A program made the translations under genes and the position numbers. Below the pieces are notes generated by a model. It saw only the letters and a list, made by a program, of their open reading frames with translations, was not told the origin of the DNA and made no database searches. A stretch of DNA of 64,000 nt. Source: JBJXGV01 sp046160485. Its GTDB lineage: Bacteria; Orphanbacterota; Orphanbacteria; JBJXGV01. The DNA is taken from positions 186,001-250,000 of the forward strand of contig JBJXGV010000028.1 of the NCBI GenBank assembly GCA_046160485.1. Reading direction: 5' to 3'. Shown piece after piece: positions 24,730 through 32,347 of this stretch. Each line of letters opens with the position of its first letter. The stretch's first letter is position 1.

Positions 24730-25754
24730 GAGCGAAGGAGTGCCTCTCGCGCCATGCGCCCGCTTGCGCCGTGAAACGCCGCGCTCGCGAGCGCGCGCAC
24801 TTGCTCCGCGCCGGCCGCGACGAGATCCACCGCCGGGTCGGACCCGCACGCGATGTACGAGACCTCACTGCCTGCGTCGAGGAGGAACGCGAGCGCACGC
24901 CCGACCGAGTAGGCTTCGTCAATCTTCGTGACGAGAAGCCGCCTCGATGGCGTTCCGGTCAGCTCCGCGCGCAACTCGCGGGCTTCGTCCGGGTCGATCG
25001 TCGCGGGAATCACGACATGCGTTTCATCGATCCCCGCATCGCAGAGGAAAGTCTTGATCTTCGCGATACCGGCCGCGTCCGCCGCACCGACTCCGCCGGT
25101 GTCGAGGAGCGCCGTCCCTTCGCGCATCCCTTTGCAGAGCAATTTCCAATCGCGCGGCTTTTCGACGATGCAGACCGTCGCGCCGAACGCGGCCGCGATC
25201 GCGCCGAGGCGCGACACGCTCGTGGCGCCCGCGGCGAACGCGCCCACACGCACTTCGCCGGACGCCGCGGCAAGACGCGACGCGAGCTTCAAGAGCGTCG
25301 TTGTTTTCCCCGCGCCCGACGGGCCGACAAACGCGAGGCGGCGAACCCGGCGCTCCGTCGCGAGCGCCGCACCCGCCGGCACCGCCGGGAATCGCCCCGC
25401 GATCGCGTCGAGCGCGGCGTCGTCGGTCAGCGCCGTATCCGAGATCGACTCCGGCGCGATGCGCGAGAGAGTCAGTTCGATGATTTCGCGCGCGACAGGT
25501 TCGGCGACTCCGATTCCGCGCAGAATGCTCACGAGGCGGCGCAGCCCGCTCGGACGCGCCTCCGCGACGGTCTCGGCAACATCGATCTCGCCGCTGCGGC
25601 ATGCGGTGATGCCGAGGAGGCGCGACGCTCCAGACGCCGGATCGACGTTCGCCACTTCGTTGGCGCCGAGGATCATCGCGTCCGGCCCGAGGCGGCGGCG
25701 TATTTCCGTCAGAATCTCCGACGTTGAGCGTCCGACGAATTCTCTAGCGGGCAT
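24726..25754 (-). CDS. flhF: Flagellar biosynthesis GTPase FlhF
   Basis: A 342-residue SRP-type GTPase. The N-terminal B region has the FlhF sequence RRRLGPDAMILGANEV. The NG domain carries the P-loop GPSGAGKTTTLLKLA, a G3-like segment LLDTGGVGAAD (usually DTAGR) and the G4 motif TKIDEA. FlhF sets the position and number of polar flagella. The atypical DTGGVG in place of DTAGR is worth noting for catalysis. Its start overlaps the flhA stop by 11 bases. No flhG partner follows. Confidence 0.93.
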   Translation of the reverse strand: MPAREFVGRSTSEILTEIRRRLGPDAMILGANEVANVDPASGASRLLGITACRSGEIDVAETVAEARPSGLRRLVSILRGIGVAEPVAREIIELTLSRIAPESISDTALTDDAALDAIAGRFPAVPAGAALATERRVRRLAFVGPSGAGKTTTLLKLASRLAAASGEVRVGAFAAGATSVSRLGAIAAAFGATVCIVEKPRDWKLLCKGMREGTALLDTGGVGAADAAGIAKIKTFLCDAGIDETHVVIPATIDPDEARELRAELTGTPSRRLLVTKIDEAYSVGRALAFLLDAGSEVSYIACGSDPAVDLVAAGAEQVRALASAAFHGASGRMAREALLRS

Positions 25755-27834
25755 CGTTAGCCTCCACCTTGCCGAGTGAGATGACCTCGATTCCCGGAGG
25801 AATCTCGCGATACGAGATCACCGGAATCGCCGGGAAGTAGGGATCGAAGAGCCGGCGCGTCACGGGACGCGCGATCGCCGAAGAGAGAAAGACGGGTTGC
25901 TTCCCGGCCGAGAGCGCCTTCTCGATCGCGCGCGTCGCGGAAGCAACGATGGCTTGCTTCTTTTCCGGGGCGAGCCCCGCTTCCTTCCCCGACTCGGTTT
26001 CGACGAGCGTCGAGAGAAGCGCCTCCTCGACACTCGGCGCGAGCATGAGCGCCTGCAGGCGTCCCGCGCCGTCGAGATGCGCGCGGACGATCGAGCGCCC
26101 GATGCGATGGCGCACGAGTTCGGTGAGGTACGCCGAGTCTTTCGTCTGCATGGCGCCGTCCGCGAGCGCCTCGAGCACCGTCGGCAAATCGCGAATCGAA
26201 ACGCGCTCGCGCAGCAGATTCATAAGAACGCGCTGCACGCTGCCGAGCGACAAGAGCGACGGCACGAGTTCTTCGACGACGGCCTTGTTCTTTTCCTTCA
26301 CGCCATCGAGGAGCGCTTGAACGTCTTGCCGCGTGAGGATCTCGTGGGCGTGCGACTTGATGATCTCCGTCAGGTGCGTCGCGACGACGGCGACGGGCTC
26401 GACGACCGTGTAGCCGAGCGCCTCCGCGAGCTGCCGCTGCCCTTCGCGAATCCAAACCGCCGGCAACCCGAACGCGGGCTCGCGCGTCTCGATCCCCTGA
26501 AGCGTTCCCTTCGCCGTGCCGGGGTTCATCGCGAGCAGTGAGTCAACCGCCAACTCACCGCCGTCGACGCGAACGCCCTTGATCTTCACGCTGTATTCGC
26601 GGGATCGAAGCTGCGAGTTGTCGCGGATGCGCACGGGCGGCACGATGAAACCGAACTCGCGCGCCGTTTGGCGCCGGATCGCGGTAATGCGGTCGAGAAG
26701 ATTTCCGGGGGCCTTCGCGTCGACGAGATGGATCAACCCGAAGCCGATCTCGACCTCGAGCGGATCGACTTGAAGAACATCCTTGAGCTGTTCTTGCTCG
26801 CGCTTGCCGGAGTCTTCCTCGATCACCTCGACCGCTGGCGCGGGAACCTTCGCAGCGGCACGCGCCGTGAGTCCGACCACGCCGGTGACCGCGGCGAGCG
26901 CCATGAACGGAATCGTCGGCATCCCCGGAACGAGCGCGATGAGCGAGAGCACGCCCGCAACGACGAGCGGCGCGCGCGGCTCGACGAGGAGCTGGCCCGC
27001 GAGCGAGTCGGCCAAGTTCGCCTGGCCAGCGGTGCGCGTGACGATGATACCGGCCGCGGTCGAAACGATGAGCGCCGGGATCTGCGTCACGAGGCCGTCG
27101 CCGATGGTCAGGAGCGTGTACGTGCGCGCGGCCTCCTCCATCGACATGCCGCGCTCGAGAACGCCGACGATGAATCCACCGACGATGTTGACCACGGTGA
27201 TGATGATGCTGGCGATCGCGTCGCCTCGAACGAACTTCGACGCTCCGTCCATCGCGCCGTAGAAATCGGCGGCACGCGAAATCTCCTCGCGGCGCCGGCG
27301 CGCCTCCTTCTCGTCGATGATCCCGGCATTCAGGTCGGCGTCGATCGCCATCTGGCGGCCGGGCATCGCGTCGAGTGTGAAGCGCGCGGCGACCTCAGCG
27401 ACGCGGCCGGAACCCTTCGTGATCACGATGAACTGAATGATCACGAGGATGACAAAGACCACGAGCCCGATGACCATGTTGCCGCCGGCGACGAAGTTCC
27501 CGAACGCGTCGATCACCGCGCCCGCTTCGCCGCGCATGAGAATCAACCGCGTCGATGCGATGTTGAGGGAGAGCCGCAGGAGCGTGAGCCCGAGCAGAAG
27601 CGTCGGGAACACGGAGAACTCCAGTGGCGCCGCGACGTAGAGCGTCACCATCAGAACGACGAGCGAGACGGCGATGTTGGTCGTGATCAAGAGGTCGAAG
27701 AGGAACGACGGGAGCGGCACGAGCATGATGACGAGAATCCCGAGGACTCCCGCCGCGAGCACCACGTTACTCAGGCGAGGCGATACGGCGCCCGTCGGGG
27801 AGAGGCCTGCCGGCAGAATGGCAGCGCGCGCCAT
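25744..27834 (-). CDS. flhA: Flagellar export gate protein FlhA
   Basis: A 696-residue FlhA. Eight membrane helices occupy about 25-330, with the FHIPEP-type conserved block between them (MPGRQMAIDADLNAG, then IDEKEARRRREEI). The C-terminal cytoplasmic domain docks chaperone-substrate complexes. It forms the nonameric export gate with FlhB, FliP, FliQ and FliR. Its ATG follows directly on the flhB stop region, and its end overlaps flhF. Confidence 0.97.
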   Translation of the reverse strand: MARAAILPAGLSPTGAVSPRLSNVVLAAGVLGILVIMLVPLPSFLFDLLITTNIAVSLVVLMVTLYVAAPLEFSVFPTLLLGLTLLRLSLNIASTRLILMRGEAGAVIDAFGNFVAGGNMVIGLVVFVILVIIQFIVITKGSGRVAEVAARFTLDAMPGRQMAIDADLNAGIIDEKEARRRREEISRAADFYGAMDGASKFVRGDAIASIIITVVNIVGGFIVGVLERGMSMEEAARTYTLLTIGDGLVTQIPALIVSTAAGIIVTRTAGQANLADSLAGQLLVEPRAPLVVAGVLSLIALVPGMPTIPFMALAAVTGVVGLTARAAAKVPAPAVEVIEEDSGKREQEQLKDVLQVDPLEVEIGFGLIHLVDAKAPGNLLDRITAIRRQTAREFGFIVPPVRIRDNSQLRSREYSVKIKGVRVDGGELAVDSLLAMNPGTAKGTLQGIETREPAFGLPAVWIREGQRQLAEALGYTVVEPVAVVATHLTEIIKSHAHEILTRQDVQALLDGVKEKNKAVVEELVPSLLSLGSVQRVLMNLLRERVSIRDLPTVLEALADGAMQTKDSAYLTELVRHRIGRSIVRAHLDGAGRLQALMLAPSVEEALLSTLVETESGKEAGLAPEKKQAIVASATRAIEKALSAGKQPVFLSSAIARPVTRRLFDPYFPAIPVISYREIPPGIEVISLGKVEANDAR

Positions 27835-28902
27835 TTACGCGATCCTCCCCTTCAGCCGGTATGCGAGCGCGAGAATCTCCGCGACCGCACGATAGAGCGC
27901 GACGGGGATCACTCCGCCGAGCTTCACGGACTTGTAGATCGCGCGCGCCAACTCGGGGCTCTCGATCACGGGGACGCCGTGCTCGGCGCCGATCGCCTTG
28001 ATCCGCTGCGCGAGGCGGTTCATCCCCTTCGCGACGACCTTCGGCGCCGACATCGAGTTCTGTTCGTACTTCAGTGCGACGGCGAAGTGCGTCGGGTTCG
28101 TGACGATGACATCGGCGGTCGGGACGTCGCTCATCATCCGGCGACGCGCGCGCTCGCGCTGAAGGCTGCGAATGCGCGACTTGATCATCGGATCGCCTTC
28201 CTGCTGGCGATGCTCTTCGCGGACCTCTTGCCGGCTCATCCGAAGATCGCGCTCGTGCTGCCAGCGTTGCCACGCGTAGTCGCCCGCCGAGAGAACGAGC
28301 AGAAGCGCGACGATTTTCAGCGAGAGCGAGTAGCCGATCCCCCAGATCTGCGACGCGATGTCGGTGACCCCGCCCCACAGAAAGCTCGTGATGCGCGGCA
28401 TCTCGCTCTGTATGCACACCGCCGCAACGCCGCACACGACGATCACCTTCAGAAACGCCTTGAGGGCTTCGACGAATCCGCGCATCGCGAAGACACGCTG
28501 CACGCCGGCGAACGGATCGAGGCGCTTCCACTTCGGCGCGAGGGCCGAAGGCGCGAAGAGAAACCCGGTCTGCGCCATATTCCCGGCCACACCCGCGAGC
28601 GCAATGATGCCGGCAAGTGGCAGTACGATCGCAGCGACCTGCAAGAGAAGCGACGCGAGGAGCGCTTGCACCGTCGCCGGCGTGAGCGCCGCGCGTGCGA
28701 GCCCGCCCCAGTAGTTGCGCGACAAGGCTTCGAGTCCCTCGACCATCCCCGGTCCGCGGCTGTTGAGCGCGATGAGCCCCGCGGCGATCACGAACGTCGA
28801 GACAAGCTCCTGGCTCCGCGCAACGCGCCCTTCGCGGCGCGCCTCGCTCCGCTTCTTCGGAGTCGCTTGTTCGGTTTTTTCTTCTTGGTTGTCGCCCGCC
28901 AC
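27835..28902 (-). CDS. flhB: Flagellar export switch protein FlhB
   Basis: A 355-residue protein from GTG 28902. The cytoplasmic N-terminus EKTEQATPKKRSEARREG is followed by four membrane helices and a soluble tail with the autocleavage motif NPTH (269-272; VTNPTHFAVALKY). Self-cleavage at this site switches export from rod/hook to filament substrates. The gene is directly adjacent to flhA and 10 bases from fliR. Confidence 0.97.
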   Translation of the reverse strand: MAGDNQEEKTEQATPKKRSEARREGRVARSQELVSTFVIAAGLIALNSRGPGMVEGLEALSRNYWGGLARAALTPATVQALLASLLLQVAAIVLPLAGIIALAGVAGNMAQTGFLFAPSALAPKWKRLDPFAGVQRVFAMRGFVEALKAFLKVIVVCGVAAVCIQSEMPRITSFLWGGVTDIASQIWGIGYSLSLKIVALLLVLSAGDYAWQRWQHERDLRMSRQEVREEHRQQEGDPMIKSRIRSLQRERARRRMMSDVPTADVIVTNPTHFAVALKYEQNSMSAPKVVAKGMNRLAQRIKAIGAEHGVPVIESPELARAIYKSVKLGGVIPVALYRAVAEILALAYRLKGRIA

Positions 28903-28911
28903 CCTCGACTC

Positions 28912-29694
28912 CTACAGAAGACCGACGAAGCTCGTCAGGTTCTCGCCCATGCGCACGGTGAATTCTTGAAACGCGATCCGTAGACCCGGGAGCGAAATCA
29001 GAAGCACGACGAGGCTCCCGAGAATCTTGATCGGGAAGCCGAGCACGAAGACGTTCATCTGCGGCATCGTGCGCGAGATGATTCCGAGCGCCACGCTCGT
29101 AACGAAGAGAAACGCCATCACCGGAGCGCCGACGCGGAACGCGGCCGCGAAGATCGTCGAGAGCTCGCGGGCCAGCATGTCGATCATCGGAGCCGTCAGG
29201 CGGAATTCGCCGAGCGGCGCCCTCTCGAGCGTCGCGGCGAAGGCGCGGAAGAGCAGGTGGTGCCCATTCAACGTCAGGAAGACGAGAAGGCAGAGAAGGT
29301 AGAGGAACTCCGTCGTGACGACGGACTGACTCTCCGTTCCCGGGTCGATGATGCTGCCCACGCCGAAACCGATCTGAAGTCCGAGGAGTTCGCCGCCGAT
29401 CTGCACCGCGAAGAGAAGCGCCGACGCGACGAATCCGAGAATCACACCGAGGAGCGCTTCGTTCGCGATCATGATCGCCAGTCCGAGCGGCGTGAGCGTG
29501 TCCGCTGCCGCGAGCGGCGGCACGAGCGGCAGAAACGTGAACGCGAACACGAGACCCGAAAGCACCCTGATACGAATGGGAATCGTGCGATTGCTGAAAA
29601 CCGGCGCCGCCATGAGGAACGCCGAGAGGCGCACGAAGACGAGCAGGAACGCTTCGATGCGGCCGGAAACCAACGGGGTGATGTCGATGTTCAC
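28912..29694 (-). CDS. fliR: Flagellar export protein FliR
   Basis: A 260-residue hydrophobic protein with about six membrane segments. It begins with the family pattern RIEAFLLVFVRLSAFLMAAP and contains GELLGLQIGFGVGSIIDP, a well-conserved FliR block. It forms the export channel with FliP and FliQ. The gene lies between fliQ (13 bases upstream) and flhB. Confidence 0.95.
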   Translation of the reverse strand: MNIDITPLVSGRIEAFLLVFVRLSAFLMAAPVFSNRTIPIRIRVLSGLVFAFTFLPLVPPLAAADTLTPLGLAIMIANEALLGVILGFVASALLFAVQIGGELLGLQIGFGVGSIIDPGTESQSVVTTEFLYLLCLLVFLTLNGHHLLFRAFAATLERAPLGEFRLTAPMIDMLARELSTIFAAAFRVGAPVMAFLFVTSVALGIISRTMPQMNVFVLGFPIKILGSLVVLLISLPGLRIAFQEFTVRMGENLTSFVGLL

Positions 29695-29706
29695 GCGTCT
29701 CCCTGA

Positions 29707-29976
29707 CTAGTGCGCGTAGCGTCCGAGGTTTCCGAGCAGCGAGCCGGAGAACTCCAACATCACTCCGGCCATCCATGGCAAGAGAACGACGAGCACCGCG
29801 ATCACGAGAACGATCTTCGGAACGAATGACACGGTCATTTCGTGAATCTGCGTCGCGGCCTGGAAGATCGAAATGACGAGTCCGACCAGTAGTCCGGTCA
29901 GGAGCATCGGCCCCGAAAGAAGCAGCGCCGTCGTCAAGGCGCGGCGAAACAAATCGATGGCGACGTCGGTGGTCAT
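29707..29976 (-). CDS. fliQ: Flagellar export protein FliQ
   Basis: An 89-residue two-helix membrane protein. It has the conserved GLLVGLVISIFQAATQIHEM block of FliQ and ends at the usual length of about 89. It is part of the FliPQR export core. It lies 7 bases after the fliP stop. Confidence 0.96.
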   Translation of the reverse strand: MTTDVAIDLFRRALTTALLLSGPMLLTGLLVGLVISIFQAATQIHEMTVSFVPKIVLVIAVLVVLLPWMAGVMLEFSGSLLGNLGRYAH

Positions 29977-29982
29977 GTTCCC

Positions 29983-30801
29983 CTATTGAAACGAGACGAC
30001 GAGCGACTTGACGATGAGGTACCAGCCATCGACGAGAACGAAGAGGAGCACCTTGAACGGAAGCGAGATCATGATCGGGGGAAGCATCATCATCCCCATC
30101 GACATGAGGACCGACGCGACGACCATGTCGATGACGAGGAACGGAAGGTAGAGAACGAAACCCATCTGAAACGCGTTGCGCAGCTCGGAGATCATGAACG
30201 ACGGGATGATGACGGAGGTCGGAACGTCGTCGACGCTCTTCGGGCGCTCCATCTTCGTCATCTCGACGAAGAGAGCGAGGTCCTTCTCGCGCGTCTGCTT
30301 CAGCATGAACGCGCGAATCGGGGCCTGCGCTCGCGTGAGCGCCTCTTCCTGGCCGATCTCGCCGTTCTGCCACGGATCGAGCGCGTCCGACTTCACCGTG
30401 TTCCAGACCGGCGTCATCGTGAAGATCGTCAGAATCAGCGCGAGGCCGAGGATCAATTGATTCGGAGGGAGCTGTTGCGTTCCGAGCGCCTGCCGTACGA
30501 ACGAGAGCACGACGATGATGCGCGTGAAACACGTGGTCATCATGAGGAGCGCCGGAACGACCGAGAGAACCGTCAGCAGCAGAAGAATCTGAAGCGGGAC
30601 GCTGAGCTTCCCGCCGCCGGCGCCGTTGCCGACGCTCACGGTCAGGTCGGGAACCGCGGGCATCGTGAGCTGGGCAGTGCTCGCGTTCGCATTCGAGGTC
30701 GCGCTCGTCGCCGGCGCCGCTGTCGCGAACGCCGTCACGATCACCACCAAGAGCACCGCGATCCCGGCCGATTTTCCCATCGTCTTCATCAGTCGTCGCA
30801 T
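29983..30801 (-). CDS. fliP: Flagellar export protein FliP
   Basis: Up to 272 residues. A cleavable signal segment (GIAVLLVVIVTAFATAAPA) is followed by the periplasmic and membrane parts with MMTTCFTRIIVVLSFVRQALG and the late MGMMMLPPIMISLPFKVLLF block. ATG 30801 is only one base from the GGAGG site (30803-30807); ATG 30789 or 30780 may be the true start. A strong sigma-54 promoter match (30823-30838) lies directly upstream, making fliP the first gene of the fliPQR-flhBAF-fliA-fliM run. Confidence 0.95.
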   Translation of the reverse strand: MRRLMKTMGKSAGIAVLLVVIVTAFATAAPATSATSNANASTAQLTMPAVPDLTVSVGNGAGGGKLSVPLQILLLLTVLSVVPALLMMTTCFTRIIVVLSFVRQALGTQQLPPNQLILGLALILTIFTMTPVWNTVKSDALDPWQNGEIGQEEALTRAQAPIRAFMLKQTREKDLALFVEMTKMERPKSVDDVPTSVIIPSFMISELRNAFQMGFVLYLPFLVIDMVVASVLMSMGMMMLPPIMISLPFKVLLFVLVDGWYLIVKSLVVSFQ

Positions 30802-30822
30802 ACCTCCACGCGACGCAAAAAC

Positions 30823-30838
30823 TGCAAGCGATATGCCA
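30823..30838 (-). promoter_or_regulatory. Sigma-54 promoter of the fliP operon
   Basis: On the - strand TGGCATATCGCTTGCA shows the -24 GG and -12 GC pair separated by exactly 10 bases, close to the consensus TGGCAC-N5-TTGCA. Transcription would begin near 30812, leaving a leader of about ten bases that carries GGAGG. The gap also separates fliO, which belongs to the previous transcript, from fliP. Confidence 0.78.
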
Positions 30839-30957
30839 CGCTTTGAACAGCGTCCAAGGCGGTGCGAGAGTGCTAAGTGCTACGTTTTTGGGAGATTTGT
30901 GCTGGTCTTAAGCGGAAGAGAGCGAAGGGCGATGATCAATCTTCGAGCGGTGGCCGA

Positions 30958-31314
30958 TTAATGGGCATTCGGCAGAATGCCGGTCTCCGCGAGGACTTTC
31001 GTGAAGCGCGAGGCGAATGTGACCGGTTCCTCGGCGGCGGGAGCCGCCTCCCCCGCGAGTTCCGTCAGCAACCGGATTTCCGTCGGCGTCACGCCGACGA
31101 CGAGCACGCGCTCGCGCACGCAGAGCACGACGACGGACTTGCGCGCATCGAGCGAAGTCCGAGAAAGAATGCGCACGGCATCTTCGGCGCCGCGGCGATG
31201 GCTCGACCCGAGCCCGAGCCGGCGAGCGCCCCAGGCGGCGGCCACGATTACGCCGACGATCCCCGCGAGCGCGAGCAGCATTCGAAGCGATGCTTCCGTC
31301 AGCGACGCGTTCAC
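30958..31314 (-). CDS. fliO: Flagellar protein FliO
   Basis: A 118-residue protein from GTG 31314, which overlaps the fliN stop (GTGA). One N-terminal membrane helix (about 10-30) is followed by the FliO-type domain with ILSRTSLDARKSVVVLCV and LLVVG-like strands. FliO assists assembly of the FliP ring. It is the last gene before the fliP promoter. Confidence 0.85.
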   Translation of the reverse strand: MNASLTEASLRMLLALAGIVGVIVAAAWGARRLGLGSSHRRGAEDAVRILSRTSLDARKSVVVLCVRERVLVVGVTPTEIRLLTELAGEAAPAAEEPVTFASRFTKVLAETGILPNAH

Positions 31315-31625
31315 GCGAAGCTCCCCGGCTCTTTCAGGATTTGCGCGATGCGCGCGACGAGAAATTCGTCGGAGACGATCATCTCCGCGCGAGCGACCGC
31401 CACGTCTCCGACGACAACGTCGGCGTGTTCGCCCGTCATCTTGCGGAGCTCGATCACCGCGCCGGGCTCCAGGTTGAGCAGCTCGCGCAGACGAATGCTG
31501 CTGCGACCGAGTTCGATCTGAACGCGGAGCGGGATATCGAGAAACGGCTTCAGATCCGCGGGGGCGGCCTCCTGCGCGCCGGCATCCGCGGCGCTGGCGG
31601 CGATCTCCGCTCGAGGCGCGCTCAT
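31311..31625 (-). CDS. fliN: Flagellar motor switch protein FliN
   Basis: A 104-residue protein of typical FliN size. A variable Ala-rich N-terminus leads to the SpoA domain (IPLRVQIELGRSSIRLRELL and LEPGAVIELRKMTGEHADV). It forms the base of the C-ring and binds FliH. It lies 7 bases after the fliL stop. A second, longer SpoA protein is encoded at 20890-21747. Confidence 0.95.
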   Translation of the reverse strand: MSAPRAEIAASAADAGAQEAAPADLKPFLDIPLRVQIELGRSSIRLRELLNLEPGAVIELRKMTGEHADVVVGDVAVARAEMIVSDEFLVARIAQILKEPGSFA

Positions 31626-31632
31626 CGCTGCC

Positions 31633-32217
31633 TCACTGGACCACGAACTCCGTAAAGTAGACCGCGTTCACCTTCGTGTGGCCGAGCACCTCTTCGGCGT
31701 GCTCTTGAATTTCGCGCCGGATCAACTCGCGCCCCTCCGCCGTGCTGACCTCGGCAATCGATTTCGCGGAGAGCACGCTGATGACCGCGTGTTTCAGAAG
31801 CGGCTCCTTCTCGTTGCCGGCTTCCGCTCCGTGGCCGCCTCCTCCGGCGGGTTCGGCTTCGAGTTCGAGCGTGACGCCCGCGGCGAGATAACGAGAGCCC
31901 TCCGAACCGTTCAGATTCACGACGATGTCTTTGAGAGAAACCAGCTCCATGTGAACCGGTTTCTCCTCCTTCTTCTTTTTCTCTTCTTCGGCTTGAGCAA
32001 CGGGGTCGCCTTGCAAGCGCGGTTCGATAAGCGCCGTCACGACGAAGTACGCGACGATCACTTCGACCACGACGAGCGAGACGATGAACGTCACCTTGTT
32101 TCCGAGAATCCCCATGACACCTGCGAGAGGATTCGCTTTGGTCTTCGCGGTCTCCGCGCCAGCGGGGGCTTCACCCTCCGCCGCCGCGTCGCCCTTCTTC
32201 GCTCCAGCTTCCGCCAC
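31633..32217 (-). CDS. fliL: Flagellar basal-body-associated protein FliL
   Basis: 194 residues from GTG 32217. The GTG at 32226 is rejected because it abuts the AAAAGGAG site, whereas 32217 lies eight bases beyond it. An Ala/Glu-rich cytoplasmic start is followed by one TM helix (VTFIVSLVVVEVIVAYFVV), a Lys-rich stretch and the periplasmic FliL domain (LKDIVVNLNGSEGSRYLA). FliL rings the stator units. motA and motB, often next to fliL, are absent from the window. Confidence 0.92.
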   Translation of the reverse strand: MAEAGAKKGDAAAEGEAPAGAETAKTKANPLAGVMGILGNKVTFIVSLVVVEVIVAYFVVTALIEPRLQGDPVAQAEEEKKKKEEKPVHMELVSLKDIVVNLNGSEGSRYLAAGVTLELEAEPAGGGGHGAEAGNEKEPLLKHAVISVLSAKSIAEVSTAEGRELIRREIQEHAEEVLGHTKVNAVYFTEFVVQ

Positions 32218-32347
32218 CGAACGCACTCCTTTTCTCGCCGCTCATCCTGGCGACACCGACTCCACGCGGCCAGAGATCAACCGGGTGGCCAACAACTCGC
32301 CGCTCGCATCCGCACCGCGCAAGCGAGCGCGGGCGCTGCGATCGCCC

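Noticed and set aside
26668..28983. 771-residue + strand open frame across flhA and flhB
   Set aside because: Extremely Arg/Asp/Glu/His-rich, as expected of antisense to membrane proteins; flhA and flhB are certain.
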